Source: Rhizobium leguminosarum bv. viciae USDA 2370
GTDB taxonomy: Bacteria > Pseudomonadota > Alphaproteobacteria > Rhizobiales > Rhizobiaceae
Assembly (NCBI RefSeq): GCF_002008365.1
Contig: NZ_MRDL01000059.1
Span: 1 to 64,000 of the forward strand
Direction of reading: 5' to 3'
DNA length: 64,000 bases
Position 1 is the first letter of the stretch; each line of letters starts with the position of its first letter. The position numbers and the translations under genes are program-made. This document shows positions 35,243 to 44,070 of the stretch, one piece after another. The notes under the pieces were generated by a model. That model ran no database searches. It was not told the origin of the DNA and was given only the letters and a program-made list of their open reading frames with translations.

Positions 35243-36124
35243 ATGAAAAGCAACCATCTCACCATGCTCATGGCAGCGTTGTCACTGAGCGTGTCGCCCC
35301 TTGCAACATTGCCGGCAGCAGCCCAGCAGGACACCAAGAGCAGCGGCCAGGCCCAATCCGGTTCTCAGACGGGCACGGACTCCGGTTCGCAGTCCGGCTC
35401 CAGCGCCGCCGGAACCGGCACCGACTGCACCCCCGACGCGTCGGGAGCCTGCCCGCAAGGCAAGGGCCAATCATCGCAGCAGAAATCTGGCCAGGGCTCG
35501 GATACCCAGAAGAGCGCCGAGCAGCCTTCCCAGGACAAGTCTTCGACGAGTGGAAGCGCCTCCGGCAAGGCTTCGACGGAAACCAAGCCTGGATCGCAAG
35601 ACGCCGGTAGCGGCACGACGACCGAACAGAAGCCCACCGCCAAGTCCGGCACCACCGATAACAGCGGCGCAGCCACTTCAGGTACGAAGAGCAGCACGCA
35701 AAATGCCAAGCCTGCAGAGGGCACGGATAGCGGCACCCCCACGCAGAGCGGTGATGCGTCCAAACAGTCGACCGATCAGAATTCGTCGACGACCAACAAA
35801 AGCTCGTCTGAAACAAACGTCAATAACAATAACACGACAAACAATCAGACGAACACCAAGACCAACGTCAACATCTCGGTCGAGCAGCAGACTGAAATTC
35901 GCACTGTGGTGAAGGAGGTCCATGTCGAGCCGGTGAAGGAAGTCGACTTCACGGTTTCCGTCGGGGTGAAGATCCCGAAAAAGGTACGGCTGGAACCGCT
36001 ACCGCCGCGCATCGTGAAGATCGTTCCGCAATATGAAAGCTACCGCTTCTTCATCCTTGCCGACGGGCGGATCGTCATCGTCGATCCTTCTGCATTCACC
36101 ATCGTCTACATCATTGCGGCATAA
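35243..36124 (+). CDS. Low-complexity exported DUF1236 protein
   Basis: 293 residues from ATG with CGGAG upstream. Signal peptide (MKSNHLTMLMAALSLSVSPL, cleavage likely after ATLPAAA) is followed by about 180 residues made almost only of Ser, Gly, Thr, Gln, Lys, Asp and Asn (for example SGSQTGTDSGSQSGSSAAGTG), with three Cys in the early part. This region ends in NNNNTTNNQTNTKTNV. The last 80 residues are a folded DUF1236-type domain (IRTVVKEVHVEPVKEVDFTV, YRFFILADGRIVIVDPSAFT). The design suggests a disordered periplasmic or surface protein anchored by its C-terminal domain. Confidence 0.75.
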   Translation: MKSNHLTMLMAALSLSVSPLATLPAAAQQDTKSSGQAQSGSQTGTDSGSQSGSSAAGTGTDCTPDASGACPQGKGQSSQQKSGQGSDTQKSAEQPSQDKSSTSGSASGKASTETKPGSQDAGSGTTTEQKPTAKSGTTDNSGAATSGTKSSTQNAKPAEGTDSGTPTQSGDASKQSTDQNSSTTNKSSSETNVNNNNTTNNQTNTKTNVNISVEQQTEIRTVVKEVHVEPVKEVDFTVSVGVKIPKKVRLEPLPPRIVKIVPQYESYRFFILADGRIVIVDPSAFTIVYIIAA

Positions 36125-36128
36125 CCGC

Positions 36129-36163
36129 CAGCGCCTCGGCGGCCATCCGCCGCCGGGGCGCTG
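36129..36163 (+). terminator. Strong GC-rich hairpin after the low-complexity gene
   Basis: A 15-base stem (CAGCGCCTCGGCGGC with GCCGCCGGGGCGCTG, one T-G pair) and a 5-base loop, beginning 4 bases after the stop codon. No T run follows. It probably ends or stabilises the message. Confidence 0.55.
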
Positions 36164-36565
36164 TGCGAAATTCCGCGCGCGGTCAGCACGGTATGGGCAA
36201 TCTGGCGTTGGAACATCGAAGGTGGCACGATACGAAAGCTCGGTACACAGGACCTATTATCCGAGGATTTGTATCATCTTCGTATGGCGAGGAAAGGTGC
36301 CCGATCGAATAGGATGCCCTGGTTCGGGGCTCAAAGCAGGGGGACAGGAAGCGATCACGCGTTATGTCAGCGTGGGCGGCGTGGTTGGCCGAAGCCCCAT
36401 GGCGGACGGGCGCCTATAGCGAGGGGTTGCAGGAGGGCGCGGGTCACCAGCAGTGTCAGCTGTTCGAATGCAAGCCTGGCGTTTCGTTGCCCGCGGGACG
36501 GTGTATTCGTAGCACCCTTCCTGGGAGCGAATTTGCCAGCTACCGCCGAACTTGCTGCAAGCTGC
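36164..36565. other. Non-coding stretch with a virB11 remnant
   Basis: No gene. On the minus strand positions 36480-36445 read RLAFEQLTLLV, copied from the virB11 gene (see the repeat entry). The rest shows no recognised sequence. Confidence 0.55.
36445..36480 (-). repeat. Short duplicated segment of virB11
   Basis: 36 bases matching positions 38314-38349 inside virB11 at 34 of 36 positions. In the same frame it encodes RLAFEQLTLLV, a conserved VirB11 segment. Similarity does not extend to either side. This is a relic of a second virB11-like gene or of a local duplication. Confidence 0.7.
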
Positions 36566-37588
36566 TTATATTCGAAACCTCGACAAACCCCACAGCCGCA
36601 TCATCTCCGCTGGAGCTGAGATTTCAACCGGGATCACGTAGGGGTCTCCAGATCGTAGCGCGGTGACGCTCTTGCGCTTCTTGATCGGAAGCCCGTGGCC
36701 CATATTGGCGACCGAATAGAGGGCCACTTTCAGCTGGCCGCTCATCTTCCACGACTGCAACCTGCCCCAGGGTTTTTCCTCCAAACGGCCGCTGCTCTCT
36801 CCAATGCCTTGGACTTCGAGCCACTGGGCAACACACGCGAGCGCATTGACCGGCTTGACCACCCGGTCTTCCATGCCCTGCCAGATGGTTATCGCAGGCC
36901 ATGCCTTGGCTTCCGGGGAAATCTCAGCGATGGGTCGTCCCCATCCGCCTAGTGGCGGCATCGCACCTGACTTCATCGCGCGCAGGGCCGACATCGCGTC
37001 ACGGGCAGATCCGAATGGCATGCCGGCGATGATCGCGGCGCCGGCAAACAAGGAGGGATAGTTAGCTACAAGGGCGCCCGTCATCGCCCCGCCGGCGGAC
37101 AGCCCAGCGACGAAGATCCTCGAACGGTCAACGCGATGTCGCTCACATATGTGCTCGATCATCTGCTTGATTGAACGCACCTCTCCGCGGTCTCGAGCCA
37201 CCGCGCTGGGTCGAAACCAGTTGAAGCAATTTTGCGGATTGTTTGCTCTCTTCTGCTGCGGATAAAGAAGAACGAAACCGCGTTCTTTCGCGAGCTTGGA
37301 GAAGCCGGCCGCGGCATCCAGGCTTTCGGGAGTCTGATGACAGCCATGAAGCAAGACGACAAGAGCGGGGTTCTTCGGCAGCCGCGTCGTCGGGACAGAG
37401 GATTTCATCACCAGGCGGCCCGGATTGCTTCCAAACGCGGTTGTCTCGACTAATATCGGTTTCGGGGGACGGGATGTTTTACGTTTCGTTCTGCCTCGGG
37501 TCGCTTTGACAACTTTCTCGATCTGCTTGCTGATTTTCTTTTGGGCTCTGAGGGCCTTTAACAGCGATCTGCCGAAACCGAGCTTCAT
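36566..37588 (-). CDS. PHB-depolymerase-family esterase
   Basis: 340 residues. A very basic N-terminus (about 45 residues, many Lys/Arg) precedes an alpha/beta-hydrolase of the LpqC/poly(3-hydroxybutyrate) depolymerase type: VVLLHGCHQTPESLDAAAGF, FVLLYPQQKRANNPQNCFNW, and the lipase box AGLSAGGAMT with Ser164. A late ANMGHGLPI supplies the likely catalytic His. No signal peptide is evident. Such proteins cleave polyester or acyl esters; the substrate is unknown. Its ATG overlaps the upstream NUDIX stop (ATGA), so the two are co-translated. Confidence 0.85.
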   Translation of the reverse strand: MKLGFGRSLLKALRAQKKISKQIEKVVKATRGRTKRKTSRPPKPILVETTAFGSNPGRLVMKSSVPTTRLPKNPALVVLLHGCHQTPESLDAAAGFSKLAKERGFVLLYPQQKRANNPQNCFNWFRPSAVARDRGEVRSIKQMIEHICERHRVDRSRIFVAGLSAGGAMTGALVANYPSLFAGAAIIAGMPFGSARDAMSALRAMKSGAMPPLGGWGRPIAEISPEAKAWPAITIWQGMEDRVVKPVNALACVAQWLEVQGIGESSGRLEEKPWGRLQSWKMSGQLKVALYSVANMGHGLPIKKRKSVTALRSGDPYVIPVEISAPAEMMRLWGLSRFRI

Positions 37589-38040
37589 GGGTCCAGGTTC
37601 TCAACCCGCGACAAGAGCGTTCGCAGACCTGGCTGGGCGGCGTCGCGCACGGCGTCTTTCAGTCGAAACCATCGTGTCTTACGAATGCTTTTCTCGGGAA
37701 ACTCGTCCGCGATCCTTAAAACCTGCAGAAGATGGACGGCCACCTGGTAGTGGTTGGGACCCGTGTCCTTTCGATACGAAAATGAACCGAACACGGTCTC
37801 GTCGACGATGCCGACCACTCCGGCTTCCTCGAACGCCTCTCTTAGCGCCGCAGCGCTGCTGGCTTCACCATCTTCGACGCGCCCCTTTGGAATGCCCCAG
37901 CGGCCGTTCCGTCGGCTGCCTACAAAAAGGATATCAAGTCCACCGCCTTCGGTCCTACGGTAGCAGAGAGCACCAGCCTGCGCGACATCGCGACCAAACA
38001 GGGTTTTCGTAAGTTCCGCCTGGGCGTCTTCGTTGAGCAT
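37585..38040 (-). CDS. NUDIX hydrolase
   Basis: 151 residues, ATG preceded by GGAGG. The NUDIX box is GRVEDGEASSAAALREAFEE followed by AGVVG, fitting Gx5Ex7REUxEExGU. Upstream GALCYRRTEGGGLDILFVGS and WGIPKG are typical strands. The set of residues resembles diadenosine/diphosphoinositol polyphosphate hydrolases, but the substrate cannot be assigned. It is the first gene of a two-gene unit with the esterase. Confidence 0.9.
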   Translation of the reverse strand: MLNEDAQAELTKTLFGRDVAQAGALCYRRTEGGGLDILFVGSRRNGRWGIPKGRVEDGEASSAAALREAFEEAGVVGIVDETVFGSFSYRKDTGPNHYQVAVHLLQVLRIADEFPEKSIRKTRWFRLKDAVRDAAQPGLRTLLSRVENLDP

Positions 38041-38136
38041 TGTCCGCCTCCGGTTCGAAGCCCGCGCAAGCTAGCTGGGAGACTTTCAAGAGTCCAGTTT
38101 GCTTCAGTCCTGGCGTGTGGGAAGGCGTCAGCAGTT

Positions 38137-39168
38137 TCAACGATCACTGCGAGCAACATCGACGGTCTTGGTTCCCGCGGCGGCCCGATAGTAGATTTCA
38201 GTCACCCGAAACCGGCCATCGATACGCTTGCATTGGACGATGACGTCGATTGCGATCTTCAGCATCTCGCGTATGTCGTCTCGCTCCAGATCTCTCCCGC
38301 CTTCGGATTCCTTCACCAGCAGTGTCAGCTGTTCGAAAGCAAGCCGGGCAGAATCGGCGTGCACGGTTGTGATCGAGCCCGGATGACCGGAGTTTACATT
38401 GCGAATGTAGTAGAACGCGGTGCCGTCGCGCAGTTCCTGCAGAAGAATGCGATCCGGTCGCATGCGCAGGCAGGATTCGAGCAGATCCTTTGCCCCGACC
38501 TTTGCCAGCCCTTGGCCACCCTTGGAGTAGAAGAGACGGACATGGTTCGGTTGCGGGATGACGAGCTCGGGCGTGTCTTCGATGGAGATGATGCGTTCGC
38601 TCGAAGGGATATGGCGGATCAACGCCTTCGAAAGCGTCGTCTTGCCGGAACCGGTTGCCCCGGAGATGATGATGTTCTTGCGCGCATAGACCGCTTCTCG
38701 AAGAAATGCCTGGTATGAGCCGGTTCGATGCAGATCCAGGAGCCTACGGTCGATTGCAGAAACGTCCGCGTCTTCCCTTGCCACCTCGGCGAACAAGCCG
38801 CCTTGATCAAGATCGTTCAGGCTCAGCGACACGGACGACGGCTTTCTGATCGTGATGCTGACAGTTCCCTTCGTCGTGGCAGGCGGGATGACGATCTGGA
38901 TCCGCTCGTCGCCGGGCAGTGTGGCCGAGAGGATGGGCCGGGTTTCGTCGATTGCCTGGTTGGAGAAGCTCGCGACAGCCCGCGCCAGCCGCATGAGCTT
39001 ATCGAACGACAGCTCTGGCAGATCGTGGGATTGCCAACCGGCTGTGCCCTCGGTGACCACCTGGGTCGGCCAATTGATGATGATTTCGTAAAGCGACTTG
39101 TCACCCAGGAAGGGCGACAGCGGCACCAGCAGCTCGCGCACGACACCGGAATCGGCTCCCTCTTTCAT
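38137..39168 (-). CDS. virB11: Type IV secretion ATPase VirB11
   Basis: 343 residues, hexameric traffic ATPase at the cytoplasmic base of the secretion channel. Walker A GATGSGKT is at 170-177, then the Asp box SIEDTPELVIP, Walker B-like DRILLQELRDGTAFYYI, and the His box GHPGSITTVHADSARLAFEQ. The length is as usual for the family. It is the last gene of the virB operon, 6 bases after virB10. Part of its coding region is duplicated at 36445. Confidence 0.95.
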   Translation of the reverse strand: MKEGADSGVVRELLVPLSPFLGDKSLYEIIINWPTQVVTEGTAGWQSHDLPELSFDKLMRLARAVASFSNQAIDETRPILSATLPGDERIQIVIPPATTKGTVSITIRKPSSVSLSLNDLDQGGLFAEVAREDADVSAIDRRLLDLHRTGSYQAFLREAVYARKNIIISGATGSGKTTLSKALIRHIPSSERIISIEDTPELVIPQPNHVRLFYSKGGQGLAKVGAKDLLESCLRMRPDRILLQELRDGTAFYYIRNVNSGHPGSITTVHADSARLAFEQLTLLVKESEGGRDLERDDIREMLKIAIDVIVQCKRIDGRFRVTEIYYRAAAGTKTVDVARSDR

Positions 39169-39174
39169 GGCGGT

Positions 39175-40350
39175 CTATTTCGTGACCAGGGTGGAGGCGC
39201 GGCTGAAGTCACCAAGAACCGCCCGATCGTAGATGCGGTTGCGCGGTTCGCTCACGCGAAGCCGATAGACGCTCGAAAAATCGAGATCACGCGCCACGAA
39301 GATCGAGACCAGCTCTCCTTGATGCTTCAACAGGGTCGGCGGAATATTGATCGACTGCTCGACGGCGATGGTCGCTGCCTGCTTGCCGGCGCTCGTCGTG
39401 TTGTCTGCCTCGACATCGCTATCCTGCAGCTGGCTGCTGGCGTAGGAAGTCGCGTCGCCGACGATCGACAACAGGATCGCGCTGCCGAAACGCTCCCACC
39501 AATGGGTATCGACGTAGCCGTCGACACCGGCACGCCCGAGGGCATCGGTTGCCGGCGACGCCAGCGTAATGATTACCCCCTTCGGCGTCTTTGCCCGGTT
39601 CCAGAGGACAAACAGGCGTTTCTGGCCACGGCGAAGGCCGCCGCGATATTCGCCGACGACCTGCGTGCCCTTCTCCATCAGCACGACGCGGCCATTGTCC
39701 GACAGGACGTCGCGGTTGATGACACAGCTCGTGAAGCCGGGTTGGTCGGAGGACAATGCCGTCTCCAGGACGCATGGAATGGAGGTGCCCATTGCAACGA
39801 TGAAGTCGCGATTTCCGAGCGTGCCGGCGCGCGAGCCTTGCAACTGGGTCGGCGTCAACATCCGATTGAAGCGCTGGTCCTCGTTTTCCGCCTGGGCAGA
39901 GAGATTGCCCGGGTTGTTTCCCAGCGGCAGGTAGTTTGAGTTAGCGTCAGTGCTCGCATCTTCGTCCTGACGATGGGCCGGCGGTGATTTCTCGCCACCA
40001 TAGGCGATGACCGGCGCACGGCGGGCGGCGTCGAGGAGCTTCTCATCCTCGCCCGTCTGCTCGGGCATGCCGGGCGTTGGCAGGAGGTTTTCCGGCGGCG
40101 CGGCGACCGGCTGGACCGGCTCCTTGGCCGGCTCGAAATCGGATGTCTGACGGATGACGACGCGCTCGGGCTGGACCCCGTCGGCGGGCTTCTCCTGCCC
40201 GCGCATCGACCAGAGCGCAAAGCCGACGAAAGCGACGATCGCCAGCGCCACCACGCCACGTCTCACCGCCGGATTGTTCTCGAGGCCCCTAGCCGTGCTC
40301 GTTTCGGCGCGCTCACCAGGAATGTGGGTGCTGTTGTCTTCCTCGGCCAT
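39175..40350 (-). CDS. virB10: Type IV secretion protein VirB10
   Basis: 391 residues. A short cytoplasmic N-terminus and one membrane helix (VVALAIVAFVGFALW, about residues 33-48) are followed by a Pro-rich periplasmic linker. The C-terminal TrbI/VirB10 domain contains IVAMGTSIPCVLETALSSDQ, VLMEKGTQVVGEYRGGLRRG, IITLASPATDALGRAGVDGY and IPPTLLKHQGELVSIFVARD. VirB10 spans both membranes and links ATPase activity to the outer pore. It is 9 bases downstream of virB9. Confidence 0.95.
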   Translation of the reverse strand: MAEEDNSTHIPGERAETSTARGLENNPAVRRGVVALAIVAFVGFALWSMRGQEKPADGVQPERVVIRQTSDFEPAKEPVQPVAAPPENLLPTPGMPEQTGEDEKLLDAARRAPVIAYGGEKSPPAHRQDEDASTDANSNYLPLGNNPGNLSAQAENEDQRFNRMLTPTQLQGSRAGTLGNRDFIVAMGTSIPCVLETALSSDQPGFTSCVINRDVLSDNGRVVLMEKGTQVVGEYRGGLRRGQKRLFVLWNRAKTPKGVIITLASPATDALGRAGVDGYVDTHWWERFGSAILLSIVGDATSYASSQLQDSDVEADNTTSAGKQAATIAVEQSINIPPTLLKHQGELVSIFVARDLDFSSVYRLRVSEPRNRIYDRAVLGDFSRASTLVTK

Positions 40351-40359
40351 GACGTCCTC

Positions 40360-41217
40360 CTATTGCCCTGTCGCAGCTTGCGTCTTCACGACGCGCTCGA
40401 CAGAGGGTGAGGTCGTATTGGTATCGGGATTGATGCCGATACGATCATAGGCCTCGTTGAAGACGCAGAGGACGTCGCTTCCCCTGCGCAGGATGAATTT
40501 GCGGCTGATCGCGTGCACAAGCACCACGTTGTTCTCGACGGACTTCGGCACGAGGGTCTCGCTGCCGTCGGAATTTTCCATGTAGATCGCCGGCATTTCC
40601 TGGTTGCCTGCAAAGGCGAAGGTGGTGACCTTGCCATTGTCGTAGACCGCCTGCGGTTCCAATGCCGCGGAGCCTTGAGCCGAATAGCGCCAGTTGCGTG
40701 GCCCATAGGCTTCGTGAAGGGCAAGAACCTTGTCCGCTTCGCCGGCCTGAGCCGCTTGCGCGCGGGCAGCGGTCTCAAGTCTCCTGCGTTCGGCCTCGTC
40801 AGTGGGATAACGATACTTCACGTAAAAATAAGTGTTCTGCCCCGCCTCGACCGTGCCGTCGCGAACCGTCAGCTCCATCTGGTAGCTGCGTGTCGAGCCG
40901 TCCCGCCTTGTCGTCACAACCGAGATGTTCGTCACCGGCTGGTTTTCGCGGGGCTTCAGGAACAGGATGTTGCCGGCCGGCGCCACCTCCCATGCGACGC
41001 TGTTGCCGAGCGCCACATGGGCGATCTCCTCGTCGGCCGCGAACTCGATCTGCACCGAGGAGCGTAAGGTGCCGACGATCTTGGTGATGTTATAGGGCTG
41101 ATAGTCGATGAAACGGACACGGCTATCCTGCGATGCGCCGCGCGGGATGTCGAGCGCGAACGCTGCCTGGGAAAAGCCGGCGGCCAGGGCCAGGGCGATC
41201 AGGGAACTCTGCTTCAA
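40360..41217 (-). CDS. virB9: Type IV secretion protein VirB9
   Basis: 285 residues from a TTG start with GGAGG 7 bases upstream; the TTGA overlaps the virB8 stop by four bases. A signal peptide (MKQSSLIALALAAGFSQAAF) is followed by the N-terminal domain (DSRVRFIDYQPYNITKIVGT, QIEFAADEEIAHVALGN) and a C-terminal VirB9 beta domain (NWRYSAQGSAALEPQAVYDN, TTFAFAGNQEMPAIYM, LRRGSDVLCVFNEAYDRIG). It forms the outer-membrane core complex with VirB7 and VirB10. Confidence 0.95.
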   Translation of the reverse strand: MKQSSLIALALAAGFSQAAFALDIPRGASQDSRVRFIDYQPYNITKIVGTLRSSVQIEFAADEEIAHVALGNSVAWEVAPAGNILFLKPRENQPVTNISVVTTRRDGSTRSYQMELTVRDGTVEAGQNTYFYVKYRYPTDEAERRRLETAARAQAAQAGEADKVLALHEAYGPRNWRYSAQGSAALEPQAVYDNGKVTTFAFAGNQEMPAIYMENSDGSETLVPKSVENNVVLVHAISRKFILRRGSDVLCVFNEAYDRIGINPDTNTTSPSVERVVKTQAATGQ

Positions 41218-41885
41218 TTGATGGCCTCCGGATCGGCGCGATAGTCGCTGACAGCAAAACCAAGCGGATTGGTCAGCCGGTCGGTCGAGGACATCGGCGC
41301 GTTGACATAGGAGAAGGTGAGCGTTGCAACCCAGTGGGTTGTCCGGACATCGTCACCGCGGGTGACCGTCCTGGTATAGCGCACCGACACGACATTGGCG
41401 TTGAGCAGCGAGATCGAGACGATGTTGACGCGTGACGTTGCGCTGCGCCCATAGATATTCTGCGGAGAGTCCGGATTGCCGCCGCGGTAGATCGCAGCAA
41501 AGCGCGTCTGTTCCGGCTGGGTCGAGAGGAGCGCGACGGTGCGAAAATTCTCCTCGGCCTCGCTCCAGACATAGGCTTCCCGGGCGCGCACATATTTGGC
41601 AGCGAAGTATTTGGTCACCGCCTCGTCATAGCTGCCGGCCGTCGAGGTCAGCGCCGAGACGACGTCGACGATGCCGGTCGAATTGTCGACCCGAACGACG
41701 AAAGGCTCGACCGTTTTCAAGGGCGTCAGCCCGGCAACGGCGAAGATCGAAGTGGCGGCAAGCACGCTGGCGGCGATCGCGATTGACCAGGCGATGCGCG
41801 CCGAGCGTTCTACCTGGACCAGCCGATCCTGATCGAAACGGCGCGCCTTGTCGAAATAGTCTTTCAGACTGTCCGTATTCACCAT
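41214..41885 (-). CDS. virB8: Type IV secretion protein VirB8
   Basis: 223 residues from ATG at 41885 (MVNTDSLKDYFDKARRFDQD). A single membrane helix (IAWSIAIAASVLAATSIFAV, about 29-48) is followed by the periplasmic VirB8 fold: PLKTVEPFVVRVDNSTGIVD, YDEAVTKYFAAKYVRAREAY, NPDSPQNIYG and VRYTRTVTRGDDVRTTHWVA. The long in-frame upstream extension overlaps the lipoprotein gene and is rejected. Confidence 0.93.
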   Translation of the reverse strand: MVNTDSLKDYFDKARRFDQDRLVQVERSARIAWSIAIAASVLAATSIFAVAGLTPLKTVEPFVVRVDNSTGIVDVVSALTSTAGSYDEAVTKYFAAKYVRAREAYVWSEAEENFRTVALLSTQPEQTRFAAIYRGGNPDSPQNIYGRSATSRVNIVSISLLNANVVSVRYTRTVTRGDDVRTTHWVATLTFSYVNAPMSSTDRLTNPLGFAVSDYRADPEAIN

Positions 41886-41886
41886 G

Positions 41887-42171
41887 TCACCGCCCCCGGC
41901 ACGGCCGATAGGACCCCACGGCATCGAAATGCGCGAAGGCGGCAGGCTCCTCCGTCGGCGGCTCTTCGCTATAGGAAGTCGCCTGGCCGGCCGCCGTCGC
42001 CGGGACATTATCAGAGCCACTCTGCTTGGCAGGCTTGTCGTCCTCCCACTGCCACATGGCGCGGTTGAGCGGCCGGCGTGAATAGCCGTCGCATTTGGGC
42101 AAGGGGTGGGAGGCCGAAGCGCAGCCCGTGAGCTCCATGGCAATGAAAAGCGATAAGAAGATGCGGATCAT
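41887..42171 (-). CDS. virB7: VirB7-type lipoprotein
   Basis: 94 residues. MIRIFLSLFIAMELTGCASA carries a lipobox (LTGC), so Cys17 would be lipidated. The rest is short, Pro/Glu-rich and poorly conserved. Size, lipobox and position between virB6 and virB8 identify it as the VirB7 equivalent, which stabilises VirB9 at the outer membrane. It is longer than the classical Agrobacterium VirB7 (about 55 residues). Confidence 0.75.
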   Translation of the reverse strand: MIRIFLSLFIAMELTGCASASHPLPKCDGYSRRPLNRAMWQWEDDKPAKQSGSDNVPATAAGQATSYSEEPPTEEPAAFAHFDAVGSYRPCRGR

Positions 42172-42223
42172 TTGAACGTAAACCTCTGAAACGTTTTTCG
42201 TGGAGAAGTCATCATTCGGCTCC

Positions 42224-43144
42224 TCAGGATCTGAGGCGGCGGCTGACGGAACGGGCGCCTCGTCCAACCGCTCGGGCACCATGCGAGGCCGCCCAGGCAA
42301 GCGTGCCTTCGTGTGCGTCTCGGGCAGCACCATAGCCGTAGATCAAAGACGCCCCGCCCGCCGCGAGCGCGGAGGCAATGCCTGGCAGCTGATAGAAGAC
42401 GTAAAGGGCCGCAAGGCAGATGGCGCAAAGGGCGACCGGGCGCATCATGACGTCGGTATAGCTTTCGACCGCCGTGAAGGTCGTGTCGATACAGCTGATC
42501 AGCAGTGAACCGATTGCGACGACCAGGACCTGGAGAATGACGAAATTGACAAGCTGACCGATCCAGGATTCGGTGAAACGACGAGTGGACTGGAACATCG
42601 CAAGCGCGACGAAGATCGGGCCGATGGCCAGCACGATGGCAAGCGCCAGCCGGGCATAGAGCGAGACGATATAACCGATCGCCGCCACGGTGAAACTCGC
42701 GCCGATCGCCATCATCCCGCCGATGCCGGTGACGATGTCGGCCGGCCATGTGGCACGCGCCCAGATTTCCTTGGCGCATTTCTGGCCCTTGTCGAGCAGG
42801 CTGTCGAAAGTGGAGGCACTCGGCGCCGTTCCCGAGTTCAGCGCCTGTGAGATCTCGCGGGGCAGCGTCTCGAAGAAGATGTTGGTGACGTAGGTCTGAT
42901 ACTCGCTGGCGTTGCGCACCAGCATGACGATGATGGCAAGCTTCATCGCCCGAAACGCGAATTCGAGAATGGGCTCCTGGACCGAGCCGCGCAGGACAAG
43001 GTAGCCATAGAGCACGACGTAGAGCGTCAGCGCCGCAGTCAGCGGACCGCTGATCCAGCTGGCGATGTTCGACGTGCCCGACGAGATGAAATTCTCCAGA
43101 GGCGACTTGAACTGGCCATCGACGAAGCTGAAGACCTGGTACAT
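42224..43144 (-). CDS. virB6: Type IV secretion membrane protein VirB6
   Basis: 306 residues with several hydrophobic helices: SWISGPLTAALTLYVVLYGY, AMKLAIIVMLVRNA, DIVTGIGGMMAIGASFTVAA, RLALAIVLAIGPIFVALAMF, VNFVILQVLVVAIGSLLISC and MRPVALCAICLAALYVFYQL. A TrbL/VirB6 fold, part of the inner-membrane channel. The C-terminus is basic (RAVGRGARSVSRRLRS). It starts 3 bases after the eexN-like gene. Confidence 0.93.
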   Translation of the reverse strand: MYQVFSFVDGQFKSPLENFISSGTSNIASWISGPLTAALTLYVVLYGYLVLRGSVQEPILEFAFRAMKLAIIVMLVRNASEYQTYVTNIFFETLPREISQALNSGTAPSASTFDSLLDKGQKCAKEIWARATWPADIVTGIGGMMAIGASFTVAAIGYIVSLYARLALAIVLAIGPIFVALAMFQSTRRFTESWIGQLVNFVILQVLVVAIGSLLISCIDTTFTAVESYTDVMMRPVALCAICLAALYVFYQLPGIASALAAGGASLIYGYGAARDAHEGTLAWAASHGARAVGRGARSVSRRLRS

Positions 43145-43147
43145 GGC

Positions 43148-43372
43148 TCAGCCTCCAGGCGTAGTGCGGAGCCACAGCTTCCAGTGCGCCGCCTCCGCGT
43201 TCTGGCAATTCGGCGTCTGGCGGAGGGTGCCGGGGTTGTTGCGGCATTCACTTGTGATCTTCGCCAGCAGGGCCTCATCAGCCATCAGCTCGTCGACGGT
43301 ATAAATCCTGTCTCCCTGGCCGAAGCAGCCGGAAAGGGTGAGTGTGAAGATGCCAAGAAGGAGAAGTTTCAT
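43148..43372 (-). CDS. EexN-family entry-exclusion lipoprotein
   Basis: 74 residues with signal peptide and lipobox (MKLLLLGIFTLTLSGCFGQG). The mature part, YTVDELMADEALLAKITSEC followed by RNNPGTLRQTPNCQNAEAA, fits the EexN family, small lipoproteins encoded between virB5 and virB6 of conjugative type IV systems. They stop cells from receiving a plasmid they already carry. Its presence argues that this system conjugates DNA rather than delivering effectors. Its ATG overlaps the virB5 stop. Confidence 0.8.
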   Translation of the reverse strand: MKLLLLGIFTLTLSGCFGQGDRIYTVDELMADEALLAKITSECRNNPGTLRQTPNCQNAEAAHWKLWLRTTPGG

Positions 43373-44070
43373 TTAAGCGCCTCCCCCATGGCATCCAGGC
43401 GCTTTCGCCAGTCCTCGGCCTTGCGCTGGTCGTCGACCTGAACCTGTGCCTGCTGGACCATCTGGAGAGCCTGCATGCGCAGCACGTCGGTTTGCAGAAA
43501 CGCGGTTTCGGCCTGCAGGCGTGCCTGAAGATCGGCGATATCCTTGGCATCCGCGGCAGCTGATATCTGCTGGCGCAGCTGATCGATGCCGTCGATACGC
43601 TTGGTGGCGGCATCGTAGATCTGCTGGCCGAGGCTCATCTGGCCGGCATTCTGGTTCTGGGCGCGCGCCAATTCCTGCGCATAGAAATCATTGGCGCTGG
43701 TGCGATAGGTGGAATTATCATCAAGGAATTTCGAGGCGGAATTGCCGAGGACACCGGTGCCATTGCCCTTGAGCAGCCCTTCGATGGCATTGAAATCCTG
43801 CGGCAATGCCTTGCGGATCGAGGGATCGTTCAGCAGCCCGGCGACATCGGCCATATTGGTGACCTTGTTCAGCGATGCGTAAAGTTGCTGAGCCTGCTGA
43901 AGCTGCTGATTGAGCGTGTCGAGCTGGGATTTCAGCTGGGTGATGCTCTCGATCTGCTTGGCGATCGCCGTCTCATCGATCACTGGAATGCCCTGTGCCG
44001 ACACCGTTCCAACAGGCACGAGTGCCGCCATCAACACCAGAGCAAACCCTGTTTTGAGCCTTTCCATCAA
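43369..44070 (-). CDS. virB5: Type IV secretion pilus-tip protein VirB5
   Basis: 233 residues with a signal peptide (cleavage likely after VGTVSAQ) and a mostly helical mature region rich in Gln/Ala: IESITQLKSQLDTLNQQLQQ, FNAIEGLLKGNGTG, MSLGQQIYDAATKRIDGIDQ. This fits VirB5/TrbJ minor pilins, which sit at the pilus tip and contact recipients. Its ATG overlaps the virB4 stop by four bases. Confidence 0.9.
   Translation of the reverse strand: MMERLKTGFALVLMAALVPVGTVSAQGIPVIDETAIAKQIESITQLKSQLDTLNQQLQQAQQLYASLNKVTNMADVAGLLNDPSIRKALPQDFNAIEGLLKGNGTGVLGNSASKFLDDNSTYRTSANDFYAQELARAQNQNAGQMSLGQQIYDAATKRIDGIDQLRQQISAAADAKDIADLQARLQAETAFLQTDVLRMQALQMVQQAQVQVDDQRKAEDWRKRLDAMGEALK

Noticed and set aside
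38728..39939. 403-codon plus-strand frame across virB11/virB10
   Set aside because: Antisense to two well-identified genes; no recognisable protein features.
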